In this document: positions 1-8,748 of the stretch, in pieces
How the letters are laid out: each line of letters begins with the position of its first letter
Numbering within the stretch: position 1 is the stretch's first letter
Assembly: GCA_913009235.1 (NCBI GenBank)
Contig: CAJVXS010000001.1
Coordinates: 62,001-126,000, forward strand
Reading direction: 5' to 3'
Length of the DNA: 64,000 nt
DNA from: an uncultured Methylophilaceae bacterium
GTDB lineage: Bacteria; Pseudomonadota; Gammaproteobacteria; Burkholderiales; Methylophilaceae
Notes under the pieces: model-generated
Databases searched by the model: none
Seen by the model: the letters and a program-made list of their open reading frames with translations, nothing else
Told to the model about the DNA's origin: nothing
Position numbers and translations under genes: made by a program

Positions 1-2
1 CC

Positions 3-38
3 TTGATGAAGGTTAAGCGGCTTTCATCAATTTATTTT
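3..38. terminator. Hairpin at the 3' end of moaC, possible terminator
   Basis: TTGATGAA at 3-10 pairs with TTCATCAA at 23-30, with two further pairs possible inside. On the + strand it is followed by a T-rich run (TTTATTTT, 31-38), so it could end a + strand gene lying left of the window. On the - strand it sits just past the moaC stop but lacks a clear U tract there. Function is inferred from shape only. Confidence 0.4.
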
Positions 39-520
39 GCTAACTGCCAGCGACCTGATTTTCCGCCTTCTTTTTCTAGCAGTTGTATGTCGCTTATGGT
101 CATGCCTCTGTCAACGGCTTTGCACATATCATAAATTGTCAGCAAGCCTATACTTACCGCGCTTAGTGCTTCCATTTCAACGCCTGTTTGGCCAGTTGTT
201 TCTGTCGTAACCGTGCAGCTAATACTATTGTTCTCTTCATCAACATCAAAAGCAACCGCAACCATGCTCAAGCTAATCGGATGACATAATGGAATCAAGT
301 CGGCGGTTTTCTTACTGCCCTGAATGGCTGCAATGCGCGCAATGCCAAGTACGTCACCTTTTTTTGTATTGCCCGATTGAATCAGTGACAGTGTGTTGGC
401 TAGCATGCCGATTTTCCCCGCTGCGATGGCAATGCGACGTGTATGCGCTTTATCACCAACATCAACCATATGTGCTTGGCCTTGACTGTCAAAATGCGTT
501 AATTGTTTCAATTTATCCAT
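32..520 (-). CDS. moaC: Cyclic pyranopterin monophosphate synthase MoaC
   Basis: MoaC works with MoaA in the first step of molybdenum cofactor synthesis, turning the cyclic GTP intermediate into cyclic pyranopterin monophosphate in the cytoplasm. The 162-residue product has the normal family length. It shows the conserved LCHPI segment (residues 78-82), the [11 protein letters not shown] segment with Lys54, and DMCKAVDR (131-138), which carries the Asp and Lys that match the known active-site pair. The ATG start at 520 gives the expected N-terminus. It is divergent from the protease gene at 618, with about 100 bp between them. No other moa genes are in the window. Identification is secure. 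Confidence 0.97.
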   Translation of the reverse strand: MDKLKQLTHFDSQGQAHMVDVGDKAHTRRIAIAAGKIGMLANTLSLIQSGNTKKGDVLGIARIAAIQGSKKTADLIPLCHPISLSMVAVAFDVDEENNSISCTVTTETTGQTGVEMEALSAVSIGLLTIYDMCKAVDRGMTISDIQLLEKEGGKSGRWQLAK

Positions 521-617
521 TTTACTTACCTATTTATTTCATCCCATTATCGATTTGGTGTGAACTTGTGCCCTAAAGACATTATCATAGTAATACTAAC
601 AACATGATAAATTTTAA

Positions 618-2153
618 ATGCTACGCTTATTATTCGTATTATTAACATTGGGCTTGTTTTCTGCTAGCCCTGTTTTTGCTGAAAAGACATTATCTGGCAA
701 GCCTTACACGAAGTCTGCTGATCTAAATACAAAAAAGTTAAGTGCAGGAGATTTGGATGCTAGCCTACTAGGCAGCTTGCATAGTGACTTACCTGAGTTG
801 GGTGACTACTCACAAACCATATTGTCAGCACAAGATGAACAACGTATTGCTGCACAGATTCTACAAGAAGTGGCTGTTAGCGATGAGGTTCTGCAAGATG
901 TTGAGGTGGCCAGCTATTTGCAGATGTTAGGCAATCGCTTGGTTGTGGCAAGTGATGATAAGCAACAGACTTTTAACTTTTTCGTGGTGAAAGATTCATC
1001 CATTAATGCATTTGCGATGCCCGGAGGGGTCATTGGTGTGCATATTGGTTTGTTTTTAGCTTCTCGCTCTGAATCTGAGTTGGCCAGTGTATTAGGTCAT
1101 GAAATTGGTCATGTAACGCAACACCATTTGGCGCGTATGTTAGCAAAACAAAAAACAGATACCTTTAAGAATATTGCAGGAATAGCGTTGGCCTTGCTAG
1201 TTGCGCGGACCAACTCGGAATTGGCTTATGGTGCGCTGAGTGTTTCATCTGCAGCTGCTATACAAAGGCAGCTAGACTATACGCGTGAGCATGAGCGAGA
1301 GGCGGATAGAGTTGGTTTGAGTGTGTTGGAAAATGCAGGATTTGATCCAAGAGGGATGCCAGCATTTTTTGCAACATTGCAGAGAGATTCGCGTTTTGTG
1401 GAAGGTAGCGCGCCAAGCTTTCTACGGACACACCCGCTGACGTCTGAGCGTATTTCTGATGTTGAAAGCCGTGTCGTGAATATGCCATATAAACAAGTGG
1501 TATCGAGTTTGGATTATTACTTTGTTCGTGCAAAGTTACGCGCCAGCCAAGGTTTAGCACAGGTGGCTATCGATCAGTTCCGGCGTAATATTAATGAAGG
1601 GCGCTATTCCAATGAGGTTGCTGAGCATTATGGCTTGGCTGTATCTATGTTGCGACAAAGTGATGTGGCTGGAGCAAGTGCTCAGGTGCAGTGGTTGGAT
1701 GCCCATTCAGTGAAAAGTGCTTTTATAGAAAACTTAAAAGCACGCATAGAAGTTGTACGAGATGACCCAAAAAAGGCGGCTGAGCAATATATTGCTGCGT
1801 TAAAGCGTTATCCAGAAAATAGAGCATTGATTTATGGTTATGCTGAACACTTTTTGGCTATTAAGCAGCCTAGAGAAATGATTGCACTAGTTAAAGAAAA
1901 ACAGAGCCTTTATGTCGCTGACTCTTATTTTTACACATTATTATCGAAAGCTTATTTGTTAGAACACAAAGATTTATTAAGGTTTCAAGCGCAGGGCGAA
2001 GCCTACTATCGGCAGTATAATGTCGATAAAGCGGTAGAGCAGATGGACTTCGCGACTAAGGCAAAAGATGGTTCTTTTTATGAAAAATCGATTGTAGAAG
2101 CGCGGTTAAAAGAGTTGCGCCGACTACAGAAAGCCTCAAAACCGACTAGTTAA
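618..2153 (+). CDS. bepA: BepA-like periplasmic M48 metalloprotease with TPR domain
   Basis: Predicted outer-membrane quality-control protease. The N-terminus (residues 1-21) is a Sec signal peptide ending in SPVFA. An M48 zinc protease domain follows, with HEIGH at 161-165 as the zinc and catalytic motif and a downstream EREADRVG segment supplying the third ligand. The C-terminal half (about 300-500) is helical and repeat-like, as expected for the TPR region that contacts the BAM complex in E. coli BepA. Length (511) fits the BepA/YfgC family. It may be co-transcribed with the SoxYZ-like gene 16 bp downstream, although no functional link is obvious. BepA orthology is by domain layout; other M48-TPR paralogues exist. 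Confidence 0.88.
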   Translation: MLRLLFVLLTLGLFSASPVFAEKTLSGKPYTKSADLNTKKLSAGDLDASLLGSLHSDLPELGDYSQTILSAQDEQRIAAQILQEVAVSDEVLQDVEVASYLQMLGNRLVVASDDKQQTFNFFVVKDSSINAFAMPGGVIGVHIGLFLASRSESELASVLGHEIGHVTQHHLARMLAKQKTDTFKNIAGIALALLVARTNSELAYGALSVSSAAAIQRQLDYTREHEREADRVGLSVLENAGFDPRGMPAFFATLQRDSRFVEGSAPSFLRTHPLTSERISDVESRVVNMPYKQVVSSLDYYFVRAKLRASQGLAQVAIDQFRRNINEGRYSNEVAEHYGLAVSMLRQSDVAGASAQVQWLDAHSVKSAFIENLKARIEVVRDDPKKAAEQYIAALKRYPENRALIYGYAEHFLAIKQPREMIALVKEKQSLYVADSYFYTLLSKAYLLEHKDLLRFQAQGEAYYRQYNVDKAVEQMDFATKAKDGSFYEKSIVEARLKELRRLQKASKPTS

Positions 2154-2169
2154 GATAAAGAGAGATAAC

Positions 2170-2946
2170 GTGAATCGAAGAGAATTTATAGGATTAAGTA
2201 TTGTCTCTGCATTATTAATGCCAGCACGTGCCATTGCTGCCATGTGGAATGCCACAGCTTTTAATGCGGCTGATGTTGAAGCCGCAGGAGATGGTTTATT
2301 GATTGTTGATGAAAGTCCGAGTGACGCGATTGATATAACAGTACCGAGGCGAGCAGAAAATGGCGCTATTGTGCAAGTGGCCGTGAATAGTCGAATTCCA
2401 AATACAGAAGCGATTGCCATATTTGCAGAAAAGAATCCAACGGCGCTACTTGCTAACACGATGTTTAGTCATGGTGCGCAGCCCAACATGGTGACGCGGA
2501 TTAAGATGGCTGAAACTTCGGATGTTAAAATTATTGTAAAAGCGGGCAATCGCTATTTTACGGCGAGTAAAAAAGTGGTCGTGCTTGAAAATGGCTGCGG
2601 TGGGGTTAGTAGTGCAAACGAACAATTTAAGTCGAGTATGAAGATACGGGCAAAACAGTTGAGGCATGAGAAAGCCGTGCAAGTCAAAGCGATTATTACA
2701 CACCCTATGCATACAGGTCGCGGTAGAGATGAGGCGGGTCAATTGATCGCAGCACACTTTATTCAGCACATTACGATTAAGCACCTTAATCAGCCAGCAG
2801 TAGAAATGCAACTTGGTACTGGTATATCTAAAAACCCATATTTAACGTTTCACCTGGCTGAGGCAAAGCTGGGGGATACTGTGGTCGTGGAATGGCAAGA
2901 TAATCTAGGCAAGTCAGGTAGTGCCAGTACGCAAGTCATTGCATAA
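2170..2946 (+). CDS. SoxYZ-like fused sulfur/thiol carrier protein
   Basis: Single 258-residue protein joining a SoxY-like half to a SoxZ-like half. The N-terminus (MNRREFIGLSIVSALLM) is an export signal with twin arginines. The SoxY-like domain ends in NGCGGVSSA with Cys143, equivalent to the substrate-carrying cysteine of SoxY's GGCGG tail. The SoxZ-like domain starts near residue 155 and contains the typical THPMHTGRGRDEAG stretch. Family knowledge: such fusions form a distinct group that co-occurs with PQQ quinoprotein dehydrogenases and not with a thiosulfate-oxidising Sox operon. No soxXA, soxB or soxCD is in the window. The start is GTG, 16 bp after the protease stop. The cargo is unknown. 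Confidence 0.85.
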   Translation: MNRREFIGLSIVSALLMPARAIAAMWNATAFNAADVEAAGDGLLIVDESPSDAIDITVPRRAENGAIVQVAVNSRIPNTEAIAIFAEKNPTALLANTMFSHGAQPNMVTRIKMAETSDVKIIVKAGNRYFTASKKVVVLENGCGGVSSANEQFKSSMKIRAKQLRHEKAVQVKAIITHPMHTGRGRDEAGQLIAAHFIQHITIKHLNQPAVEMQLGTGISKNPYLTFHLAEAKLGDTVVVEWQDNLGKSGSASTQVIA

Positions 2947-3048
2947 TGTCGTCATCGTACAAACATGCAACATGCTAGACGTATAGCTTGTTTAAGATAT
3001 GACTATTTTCCATAAGCTATTCTTATCAAGTTAATAAGAATAATCAAT

Positions 3049-3077
3049 TTTACTTAATTATAGTGAGTCACTATAAT
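3049..3077 (+). promoter_or_regulatory. Predicted ahpC promoter overlapped by a 21-bp palindrome
   Basis: A TTTACT -35 (3049-3054) and a consensus TATAAT -10 (3072-3077) are 17 bp apart, about 53 bp upstream of the ahpC start codon. The span 3057-3077 is a perfect inverted repeat: ATTATAGTGA, a central G at 3067, and the exact complementary arm ending in the -10 box. A symmetric site over the spacer and -10 fits a repressor operator or redox sensor site. Three ATAAG/CTTAT half-sites also lie just upstream at about 3012-3038. The binding protein is not identifiable from sequence alone. Confidence 0.5.
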
Positions 3078-3129
3078 GCTTTAATTAAATTATTTTTTAA
3101 CCGCAACTTAAAAAGAGGAGTGACTAAAT

Positions 3130-3693
3130 ATGTCATTAATTAATACAGAAGTACAACCGTTCAGGGCTGATGCTTTTCATAACGGAGAATTTATCGAAGT
3201 GACAGAGGCAAGCCTAAAAGGAAAATGGACTGTTCTAATTTTTATGCCAGCTGCATTTACATTTAACTGCCCAACTGAAGTAGAAGATGCTGCAGATCAC
3301 TATGCTGAATTCCAAAAAGCAGGTGCTGAAGTGTATATCGTGACAACTGATACACACTTCTCACACAAAGTATGGCACGAGACTTCACCAGCTGTTGGTA
3401 AGGCAAAATTCCCGATAGTGGGTGACCCAACTCACCAGTTAACAAACGCATTTGGCGTGCATATTCCTGAAGCAGGTTTAGCATTGCGCGGTACTTTTGT
3501 GATCAATCCAGAAGGTGTGATTAAAACACTTGAAATTCACGACAATGCAATTGCACGTGATGTGAGCGAAACACTTCGTAAATTAAAGGCAGCAATTTTT
3601 GTTGCTAATAATCCAAGCGACGTATGTCCAGCTAAATGGAATGACGGTGCTGCAACACTAACGCCCTCACTAGACTTGGTAGGCAAGATCTAA
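3130..3693 (+). CDS. ahpC: Alkyl hydroperoxide reductase subunit C (2-Cys peroxiredoxin)
   Basis: AhpC reduces hydrogen peroxide, organic peroxides and peroxynitrite in the cytoplasm, using a peroxidatic and a resolving cysteine. The 187-residue product has peroxidatic Cys47 in FTFNCPTE and resolving Cys166 in DVCPAKW, with the characteristic C-terminus ending SLDLVGKI. A strong Shine-Dalgarno (AGAGGAG) precedes the ATG. No ahpF follows, so the reductant (AhpF elsewhere, or a thioredoxin or glutaredoxin system) is unknown. It has its own promoter with a palindrome and a downstream hairpin, so it is probably monocistronic. The FMPAAF in place of the common YPADF before the active site is a mild variation. 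Confidence 0.95.
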   Translation: MSLINTEVQPFRADAFHNGEFIEVTEASLKGKWTVLIFMPAAFTFNCPTEVEDAADHYAEFQKAGAEVYIVTTDTHFSHKVWHETSPAVGKAKFPIVGDPTHQLTNAFGVHIPEAGLALRGTFVINPEGVIKTLEIHDNAIARDVSETLRKLKAAIFVANNPSDVCPAKWNDGAATLTPSLDLVGKI

Positions 3694-3719
3694 GATTTAA
3701 TTAAATCAAGTCAACGTTG

Positions 3720-3746
3720 ATCCGCTAAGGCACAGCCTTAGCGGAT
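3720..3746 (+). terminator. Perfect 12-bp hairpin after ahpC
   Basis: ATCCGCTAAGGC (3720-3731) pairs perfectly with 3735-3746 across a 3-nt loop, 27 bp past the ahpC stop. There is no T run after it, so it may be an inefficient terminator or an mRNA 3'-end stabiliser. Between it and the next gene (3747-3913) I see no supportable gene. Confidence 0.5.
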
Positions 3747-3913
3747 GAGTAATCATGGCATTAGACGCAGCGCCAAAACACAATTACAGCAGCGCCTACA
3801 AATGCTACGTGAGCCCATCCTATCGTATTGGCTGAATCACTGGATGATAGTGTATGCAACAGAGGTGCATGATTTGTTAGTTGAGAGCCGTATTAGGAGC
3901 GTTTGAATATTTA

Positions 3914-5548
3914 TTAGGCGGTAGTTAAACTAATCGCAACAGCTTCAGCCACCTTAATACCATCTACTCCGGCAGAAAGAATGCCACCTGCATAGCCAGC
4001 GCCTTCGCCACAGGGAAATAAACCCTTGGTATTAATGCTTTCAAACGTGTCACCATCCCGTTTAATTCTAATTGGGGCAGACGTCCGTGTTTCTACACCA
4101 GTTAGAATGGCATCATGCAAATCAAAGCTATCTATTTTTTTTGCAAATTCAGGAATGGCCTCACGTATGGCGTTAATTGCAAATTCAGGTAACGCATCAG
4201 CTAAGTTAGTGAGTGTCACACCGGGTGTGTAAGATGGGGTGACTTCACCCAGCCGCGTTGAAGCTTTGTTGGCTAAGAAATCACCAACCAATTGCCCCGG
4301 TGCATTGTAATTACTACCACCCATAATGTAAGCATTACTTTCTAATTGGCGCTGTAATTCCATACCCGCCAGCGGATGACCTGGGAAGTCTTCTTCTGGT
4401 GTAATGCCGACTACAATACCTGCATTGGCATTACGTTCGTTACGGCTGTATTGGCTCATGCCATTAGTGACGACTCGCCCAGGCTCAGAAGCCGCTGCCA
4501 CTACAGTGCCACCGGGGCACATACAAAAGCTATACACACTACGACCATTTTTAGCATGGTGCACGAGCTTATAATCTGCTGCACCTAGTTTTGTGAGCAA
4601 GTCTTCACTATGGCTATTTCCATAGCGTGAACGGTCAATTAAGCCTTGAGGATGTTCTATTCTAAAACCAATCGAAAATGCTTTTGGTTCGACAAAAATA
4701 CCGTTCTTATGCACCATCTCAAACGTATCGCGAGCGCTATGCCCAACGGCTAAGACGAGGTGATTGGTTTCGAGGTGCTCACCAGTTTGCAAGGTAACAC
4801 CTTTTACTTCACCATCTTCAATAACAATATTATCAACCCGCTTTTCAAAGAAAATCTCACCGCCCAGCTCAGTAATGGTTTGGCGCATCTTCTCAACCAT
4901 ACCTACTAATTTAAACGTACCAATATGTGGATGGCTGACGTATTGAATTTCTTCTGGCGCACCAGCAATCACAAACTCTTTAATCACCTTGCGACCATAA
5001 TGTTTCGGGTCTTTAATTTGGCTGTACAGTTTGCCATCAGAAAACGTTCCAGCGCCACCTTCACCAAACTGCACATTAGATTCAGGGTTCAACTCATTCT
5101 TGCGCCATAAGCCCCAAGTGTCTTGGGTGCGTTTACGGACTTCTTTACCACGCTCTAATACGATGGGCTTAAAACCTGATTGCGCAAGAATTAGCGCGGC
5201 AAAAATACCAGCAGGGCCGAAGCCAGCAATGATTGGTCTGGGTTTGGTCGTATTTTCATTTTGAGCGACAAAGTGATAGCTCGTATCAGGCGCAGGCTTA
5301 ATATGCTTACCTCTTCTCAACTTGGAGAGTAGATTGGCCTCATTCTTCACCTCAACATCCAAGCTATACACATACAAAATCGCATGCGATTTACGTGCAT
5401 CTACACCACGTTTAAAAATGTTGAAGTTGATTAAATCATTTTCAGGAATCACTAAGCGCTTGAGCAGCGCAGCTTTAATTTGATCGTCTTGATGTTTGAG
5501 AGTGTCAGCTTGCTCAATCGGGAGTTTAACTTCGTTAATACGTAACAT
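3914..5548 (-). CDS. FAD-dependent oxidoreductase (COG2509-type dehydrogenase)
   Basis: Large (544-residue) flavoprotein of a widely conserved, poorly characterised family. An N-terminal domain of about 100 residues precedes the dinucleotide-binding motif AGFGPAG (108-114). The FAD-family segment NVQFGEGGAGTFSDGKL follows, and the C-terminal GLFPCGEGAGYAGGI motif closes the FAD site. It resembles COG2509 proteins annotated as uncharacterised FAD-dependent dehydrogenases; the substrate is unknown. The gene is alone, convergent with ahpC, with about 220 bp to the ahpC stop. The fold is secure, the function is not. Confidence 0.85.
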   Translation of the reverse strand: MLRINEVKLPIEQADTLKHQDDQIKAALLKRLVIPENDLINFNIFKRGVDARKSHAILYVYSLDVEVKNEANLLSKLRRGKHIKPAPDTSYHFVAQNENTTKPRPIIAGFGPAGIFAALILAQSGFKPIVLERGKEVRKRTQDTWGLWRKNELNPESNVQFGEGGAGTFSDGKLYSQIKDPKHYGRKVIKEFVIAGAPEEIQYVSHPHIGTFKLVGMVEKMRQTITELGGEIFFEKRVDNIVIEDGEVKGVTLQTGEHLETNHLVLAVGHSARDTFEMVHKNGIFVEPKAFSIGFRIEHPQGLIDRSRYGNSHSEDLLTKLGAADYKLVHHAKNGRSVYSFCMCPGGTVVAAASEPGRVVTNGMSQYSRNERNANAGIVVGITPEEDFPGHPLAGMELQRQLESNAYIMGGSNYNAPGQLVGDFLANKASTRLGEVTPSYTPGVTLTNLADALPEFAINAIREAIPEFAKKIDSFDLHDAILTGVETRTSAPIRIKRDGDTFESINTKGLFPCGEGAGYAGGILSAGVDGIKVAEAVAISLTTA

Positions 5549-5706
5549 GTTTACCTTTGGATAGTAGTTATCTATCAGAAGTGGTTATTTTACATTAAAC
5601 GATATGCAACAAGTTCCACTTTAAGTGGGATTGCTTTATTTGCATGGCTGGCATGTTAGTGTTGGCTGCGTATTCCAGATACCTATCGTAATGATTCCAC
5701 CCAATG

Positions 5707-5733
5707 AAAAAAGCTTCAGGTATTCAGGAAGCC
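5707..5733 (-). terminator. Predicted terminator of the perM-hda transcript
   Basis: Read on the - strand, GGCTTC (5733-5728 side) pairs with GAAGC (5717-5713) across a 10-nt loop and is followed at once by six T (5712-5707). It lies about 65 bp past the hda stop. The stem is short, so confidence is moderate. The rest of 5549-5798 shows no gene. Confidence 0.5.
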
Positions 5734-5798
5734 TGTTTATATGTGACACATAAATGAGTCATATTACAGCTGAGACTATTGCCGCTAAACCTGCAGGC

Positions 5799-6404
5799 CT
5801 AAACACCTAAATCCAATCGTAGTAATTTTTTCAGCATAGGTACGGTTACTGGTTTTTTCTCAGTTAATGACCATTCATCCAAAGCACTAAGTACAGACAT
5901 AAGCGTGGGTAAATCTCGTCTTAGATAGCGCAAACAGTAAGCAATCACTTCGTCTGGCAGGCATATTCCGCGTTCGGTAGCGTGATTTTTCAATGCCTCA
6001 GTTTTTTCGACATCAGATAACGACTGTAGTTGGTAGACTAAACCCCACGCTAAGCGAGTGGCCAAATCATCACGCAGATTCATCTGTGTTGGCGCATGTA
6101 ACCCAGCGGTAATGAGTTTTTCGTTGGCAGCTTTGAGTTGGTTGTAGGTATTAAACAACTCAATTTGTGCTTCGTTATCGAGTAAGTGAACATTATCTGC
6201 AATATGAGCACCTAGATTTCTCGCTGCATTGAGTAGATGACTTTTCCCACTACCAGCTGGCCCCCATAAGTAAATGAAAGAGGCGTCGACTGAGTCATCT
6301 AGCAAGCTTTTAATGTTAGCCAATGCTTCTGCGTTATGACCAATCACAAAATTATCTAGCGTTTGTGGCGGCACAGGTTGGATATCAAGAATGAGTTGTT
6401 TCAT
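5799..6404 (-). CDS. hda: DnaA regulatory inactivator Hda homologue
   Basis: Hda stimulates hydrolysis of ATP bound to DnaA when docked on the beta clamp, which prevents re-initiation of replication. The 201-residue protein has a QLILDI-type clamp-binding segment at the extreme N-terminus and Walker A GPAGSGKS (48-55), followed by a DnaA-like AAA+ domain. It lacks the DnaA DNA-binding domain, as expected. It lies 2 bp downstream of the perM-like gene in the usual betaproteobacterial pair divergent from purM. Hda and other short DnaA paralogues are hard to separate on sequence alone, but the gene order supports Hda. Confidence 0.9.
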   Translation of the reverse strand: MKQLILDIQPVPPQTLDNFVIGHNAEALANIKSLLDDSVDASFIYLWGPAGSGKSHLLNAARNLGAHIADNVHLLDNEAQIELFNTYNQLKAANEKLITAGLHAPTQMNLRDDLATRLAWGLVYQLQSLSDVEKTEALKNHATERGICLPDEVIAYCLRYLRRDLPTLMSVLSALDEWSLTEKKPVTVPMLKKLLRLDLGV

Positions 6405-6406
6405 AC

Positions 6407-7504
6407 TTACTTCAGGTACGCATCACTAGTTAAATAGCTTTGTTTAGAATGGCGCAGTCCTACAGCAACTGCAGCGCCAACAGGCAGGGCCAACAGCACT
6501 CCTGCAAAACCAAATAGCTGCCAGCCAGCCAGTAAGGCAATAATCACCACAACAGGATGCAAACCAATACGGCCACCCACTAAATACGGGGTTAGGATAT
6601 AGCTTTCAATGATTTGCCCAATACCAAATACCATTAGCACTGGAACAACGGCGGATAATGAGCCAAATTGTAATAAGGCGAGTAATAGCGCCATGATAAA
6701 GGCGATGGCAAAGCCTAAGAAAGGCACAAAGCTAAGGATGCCTGCAAGTAGGCCAATCGAAAGTGCCATTTCTAAGTCTGCTAGCCATAAGCCAATGCTG
6801 TAAAATACGCAGAGTGCTGCCATCACAGAAAGTTGCCCGCGTAGGAACTCAGCTAGTACTTGGTCTATTTCTTTGATAACCGTAGTTGCTTTGGTTAGCC
6901 ACAGTCTAGGAATGAGTTCGGCAATTTTTTCGACGAGATTATCCCAGTCACGTAACAGGTAGAATAAAAAGACGGGTAATAGCAGTAGATTGGCCGCGAC
7001 GCCAGTCAGCGCGAAGCCTTTGCTGCCAGCTGTGTTAAGAATATGTTTTAGCACGTTGCCAGTATCTTGCCAGTGTTCGGTAAAGATTTGCTGAATCTGT
7101 CTGATATCAATGGCGAAGCTCTTGCCTAGGTTTTTTTGCAACCAAGGCTCGGCATAACCGCGAAAGTTTTCGATGAGCGTCGGTAAGCGCTCAGCAATCA
7201 GCAGTGATTGTTTTTGTAAAAGCGGTATCAAAATTAATATAATTAGCATCATACCAGTAAATAATCCAGCAATGACTAAGATGGTGGCGAGCACTCGGCC
7301 AATTTTTATTTTGTTAAAACCAGCCACGCTCACCTTGTCGACTAATGGGTCGCAAATGTAAGCCAGAATTGCCGCTGCGATGAACGGCGTGGCAACTGGC
7401 CCCAGCTGATAAAGAATCAAGGCTAGCAGTAGCGCAAATATGGGCCAACGATTCTCGCTAAGAATTCGGGTAATTGGGTCTTTGTCTTTTGGTTGTTTAG
7501 CCAT
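6407..7504 (-). CDS. AI-2E/PerM family membrane transporter
   Basis: A 365-residue inner-membrane protein with seven to eight hydrophobic segments: two near the N-terminus (about 18-45 and 70-95), a central soluble stretch, and a cluster of helices after residue 200. This is the layout of the AI-2E transporter family (PerM/TqsA). The cytoplasmic N-terminus is charged (MAKQPKDKD). Family members export small molecules or act as antiporters; substrates are mostly unproven. It forms an operon with hda and is divergent from purM, a conserved arrangement. No substrate can be assigned from sequence. Confidence 0.88.
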   Translation of the reverse strand: MAKQPKDKDPITRILSENRWPIFALLLALILYQLGPVATPFIAAAILAYICDPLVDKVSVAGFNKIKIGRVLATILVIAGLFTGMMLIILILIPLLQKQSLLIAERLPTLIENFRGYAEPWLQKNLGKSFAIDIRQIQQIFTEHWQDTGNVLKHILNTAGSKGFALTGVAANLLLLPVFLFYLLRDWDNLVEKIAELIPRLWLTKATTVIKEIDQVLAEFLRGQLSVMAALCVFYSIGLWLADLEMALSIGLLAGILSFVPFLGFAIAFIMALLLALLQFGSLSAVVPVLMVFGIGQIIESYILTPYLVGGRIGLHPVVVIIALLAGWQLFGFAGVLLALPVGAAVAVGLRHSKQSYLTSDAYLK

Positions 7505-7520
7505 ATTTGAGTAAAAATGA

Positions 7521-7546
7521 GTTAAAATGTGCGCTTAAATTAAGCG
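7521..7546 (+). promoter_or_regulatory. Palindrome and promoter-like motif between perM and purM
   Basis: GTTAAAATG (7521-7529) is followed by TG and CGCTTAAAT (7532-7540). The right part belongs to a perfect 15-bp palindrome, CGCTTAA-A-TTAAGCG (7532-7546). Almost the same string occurs before hisB at 39801-39818. TAAAAT followed by GCGC looks like a -10 box with a GC-rich discriminator for purM. No convincing -35 is present. Confidence 0.35.
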
Positions 7547-7654
7547 TTTAGCAAAATTATACTTAAGTTAACCGTGCTTAATGTAATTTTTTAAAAAGTA
7601 CTTGCTAAAACAATACTTAAACACCTTACAAGACCTTATTGAAACGAGACTATT

Positions 7655-8701
7655 TTGAGCGCAAATTCCAACAATACTCCAGCTACCTATCGTGATGCAG
7701 GCGTCGATATTGAAGCTGGTGATGAGCTGGTTAATCAAATCAAACCATTTGCAAAACGAACCATGCGCCCAGAGGTGATGAGTGCGATTGGCGGCTTTGG
7801 TTCTATGTTTGCAATGCCAACAAAGTTTAAAGAGCCTGTGTTGGTTTCTGGCACAGATGGCGTTGGTACGAAACTAAAATTGGCATTTGAATTGAATCAG
7901 CACGATACCGTGGGTATTGATTTGGTGGCGATGAGTGTGAACGATATTTTAGTACAAGGTGCTGAACCATTATTTTTCTTAGATTATTTTGCATGCGGTA
8001 AATTAGATGTAGGTACAGCGGCGGACGTTGTTAAAGGCATTGCTGCAGGCTGTGAGGAGTCTGGTTGTGCTTTAGTCGGTGGCGAAACAGCAGAAATGCC
8101 AGGTATGTATCCAGCAGGTGAGTATGATTTAGCTGGCTTTGTGGTTGGCTGTGTCGATAAAGCGAACATTATTGACGGTGCAACGATTACAAAAGGTGAT
8201 GTGGTGCTGGGCTTGGCTTCAAGCGGCGCACACTCCAATGGTTATTCATTGATTCGTAAACTGATTGAAAAATCAGGTGTCGATATGGAATCAGATTTTG
8301 AAGGTCGCAAGTTTAAAGATGTTGTGATGACGCCAACTAAGCTCTATGTTAAATCGATTTTAGCGTTGCTAGAGGCGCTGCCAGTGAAAGGTATGGCCCA
8401 TATTACAGGCGGCGGTATTACTGAGAATATTCCACGTGTATTACCAGTAGGTTTAACGGCAGAAATCAGTTCAAACAGCTGGGAATTACCACCATTATTT
8501 CAATGGTTAAAAGCACAAGGTAATATTACGGATCTTGAGATGTATAAAACGTTTAACTGTGGTGTTGGTATGGTCATCATTATGTCAGCAGATAATGCGG
8601 CGGAAGCGATGAAGGTGTTGGCAGCTAAAGGCGAAACGGTTTATCAAATTGGACAGATTCGTACACAAGGTGACGGTGAAGCGCCAACGGTTGTTGTTTA
8701 A
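7655..8701 (+). CDS. purM: Phosphoribosylformylglycinamidine cyclo-ligase (AIR synthetase)
   Basis: PurM catalyses the ATP-dependent ring closure of FGAM to aminoimidazole ribonucleotide in purine synthesis. The 348-residue product shows the family N-terminus ([16 protein letters not shown]), the nucleotide-binding [11 protein letters not shown] and the [11 protein letters not shown] loop, and ends with the C-terminal GEAP segment. The start codon is TTG; no good ATG lies upstream and the protein starts where the family does. It is divergent from perM-hda. In many betaproteobacteria purN follows directly; here a hairpin and then a DUF3108 gene follow. Confidence 0.98.
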   Translation: MSANSNNTPATYRDAGVDIEAGDELVNQIKPFAKRTMRPEVMSAIGGFGSMFAMPTKFKEPVLVSGTDGVGTKLKLAFELNQHDTVGIDLVAMSVNDILVQGAEPLFFLDYFACGKLDVGTAADVVKGIAAGCEESGCALVGGETAEMPGMYPAGEYDLAGFVVGCVDKANIIDGATITKGDVVLGLASSGAHSNGYSLIRKLIEKSGVDMESDFEGRKFKDVVMTPTKLYVKSILALLEALPVKGMAHITGGGITENIPRVLPVGLTAEISSNSWELPPLFQWLKAQGNITDLEMYKTFNCGVGMVIIMSADNAAEAMKVLAAKGETVYQIGQIRTQGDGEAPTVVV

Positions 8702-8715
8702 TATTCAACCATTTA

Positions 8716-8748
8716 ATATAACGCATCAAATCTCTTGGTGCGTTATAT
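8716..8748 (+). terminator. Hairpin after purM
   Basis: A 14-bp stem (8716-8729 with 8735-8748, one G-U pair) has a 5-nt loop and starts 14 bp after the purM stop. It is not followed by a T tract, so termination is likely but not certain. Confidence 0.45.

Noticed and set aside
3057-3077. Resemblance of the ahpC palindrome to a T7-type promoter core (CACTATA)
   Set aside because: Only a short part matches, there is no phage gene nearby, and the site is better explained as a palindrome over a normal sigma-70 promoter.
3747-3913. About 43 open codons on the - strand after the FAD gene, ending in a hydrophobic stretch (GWAHVAFVGAAVIVFW)
   Set aside because: No start codon, no SD, and an open run of this length is expected by chance. 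It may be a gene remnant, but I cannot support it.
5622-5634. CCACTT-T-AAGTGG palindrome between the FAD gene and hda
   Set aside because: A one-base loop cannot form a good hairpin, and it is not placed as a terminator or operator for either gene.
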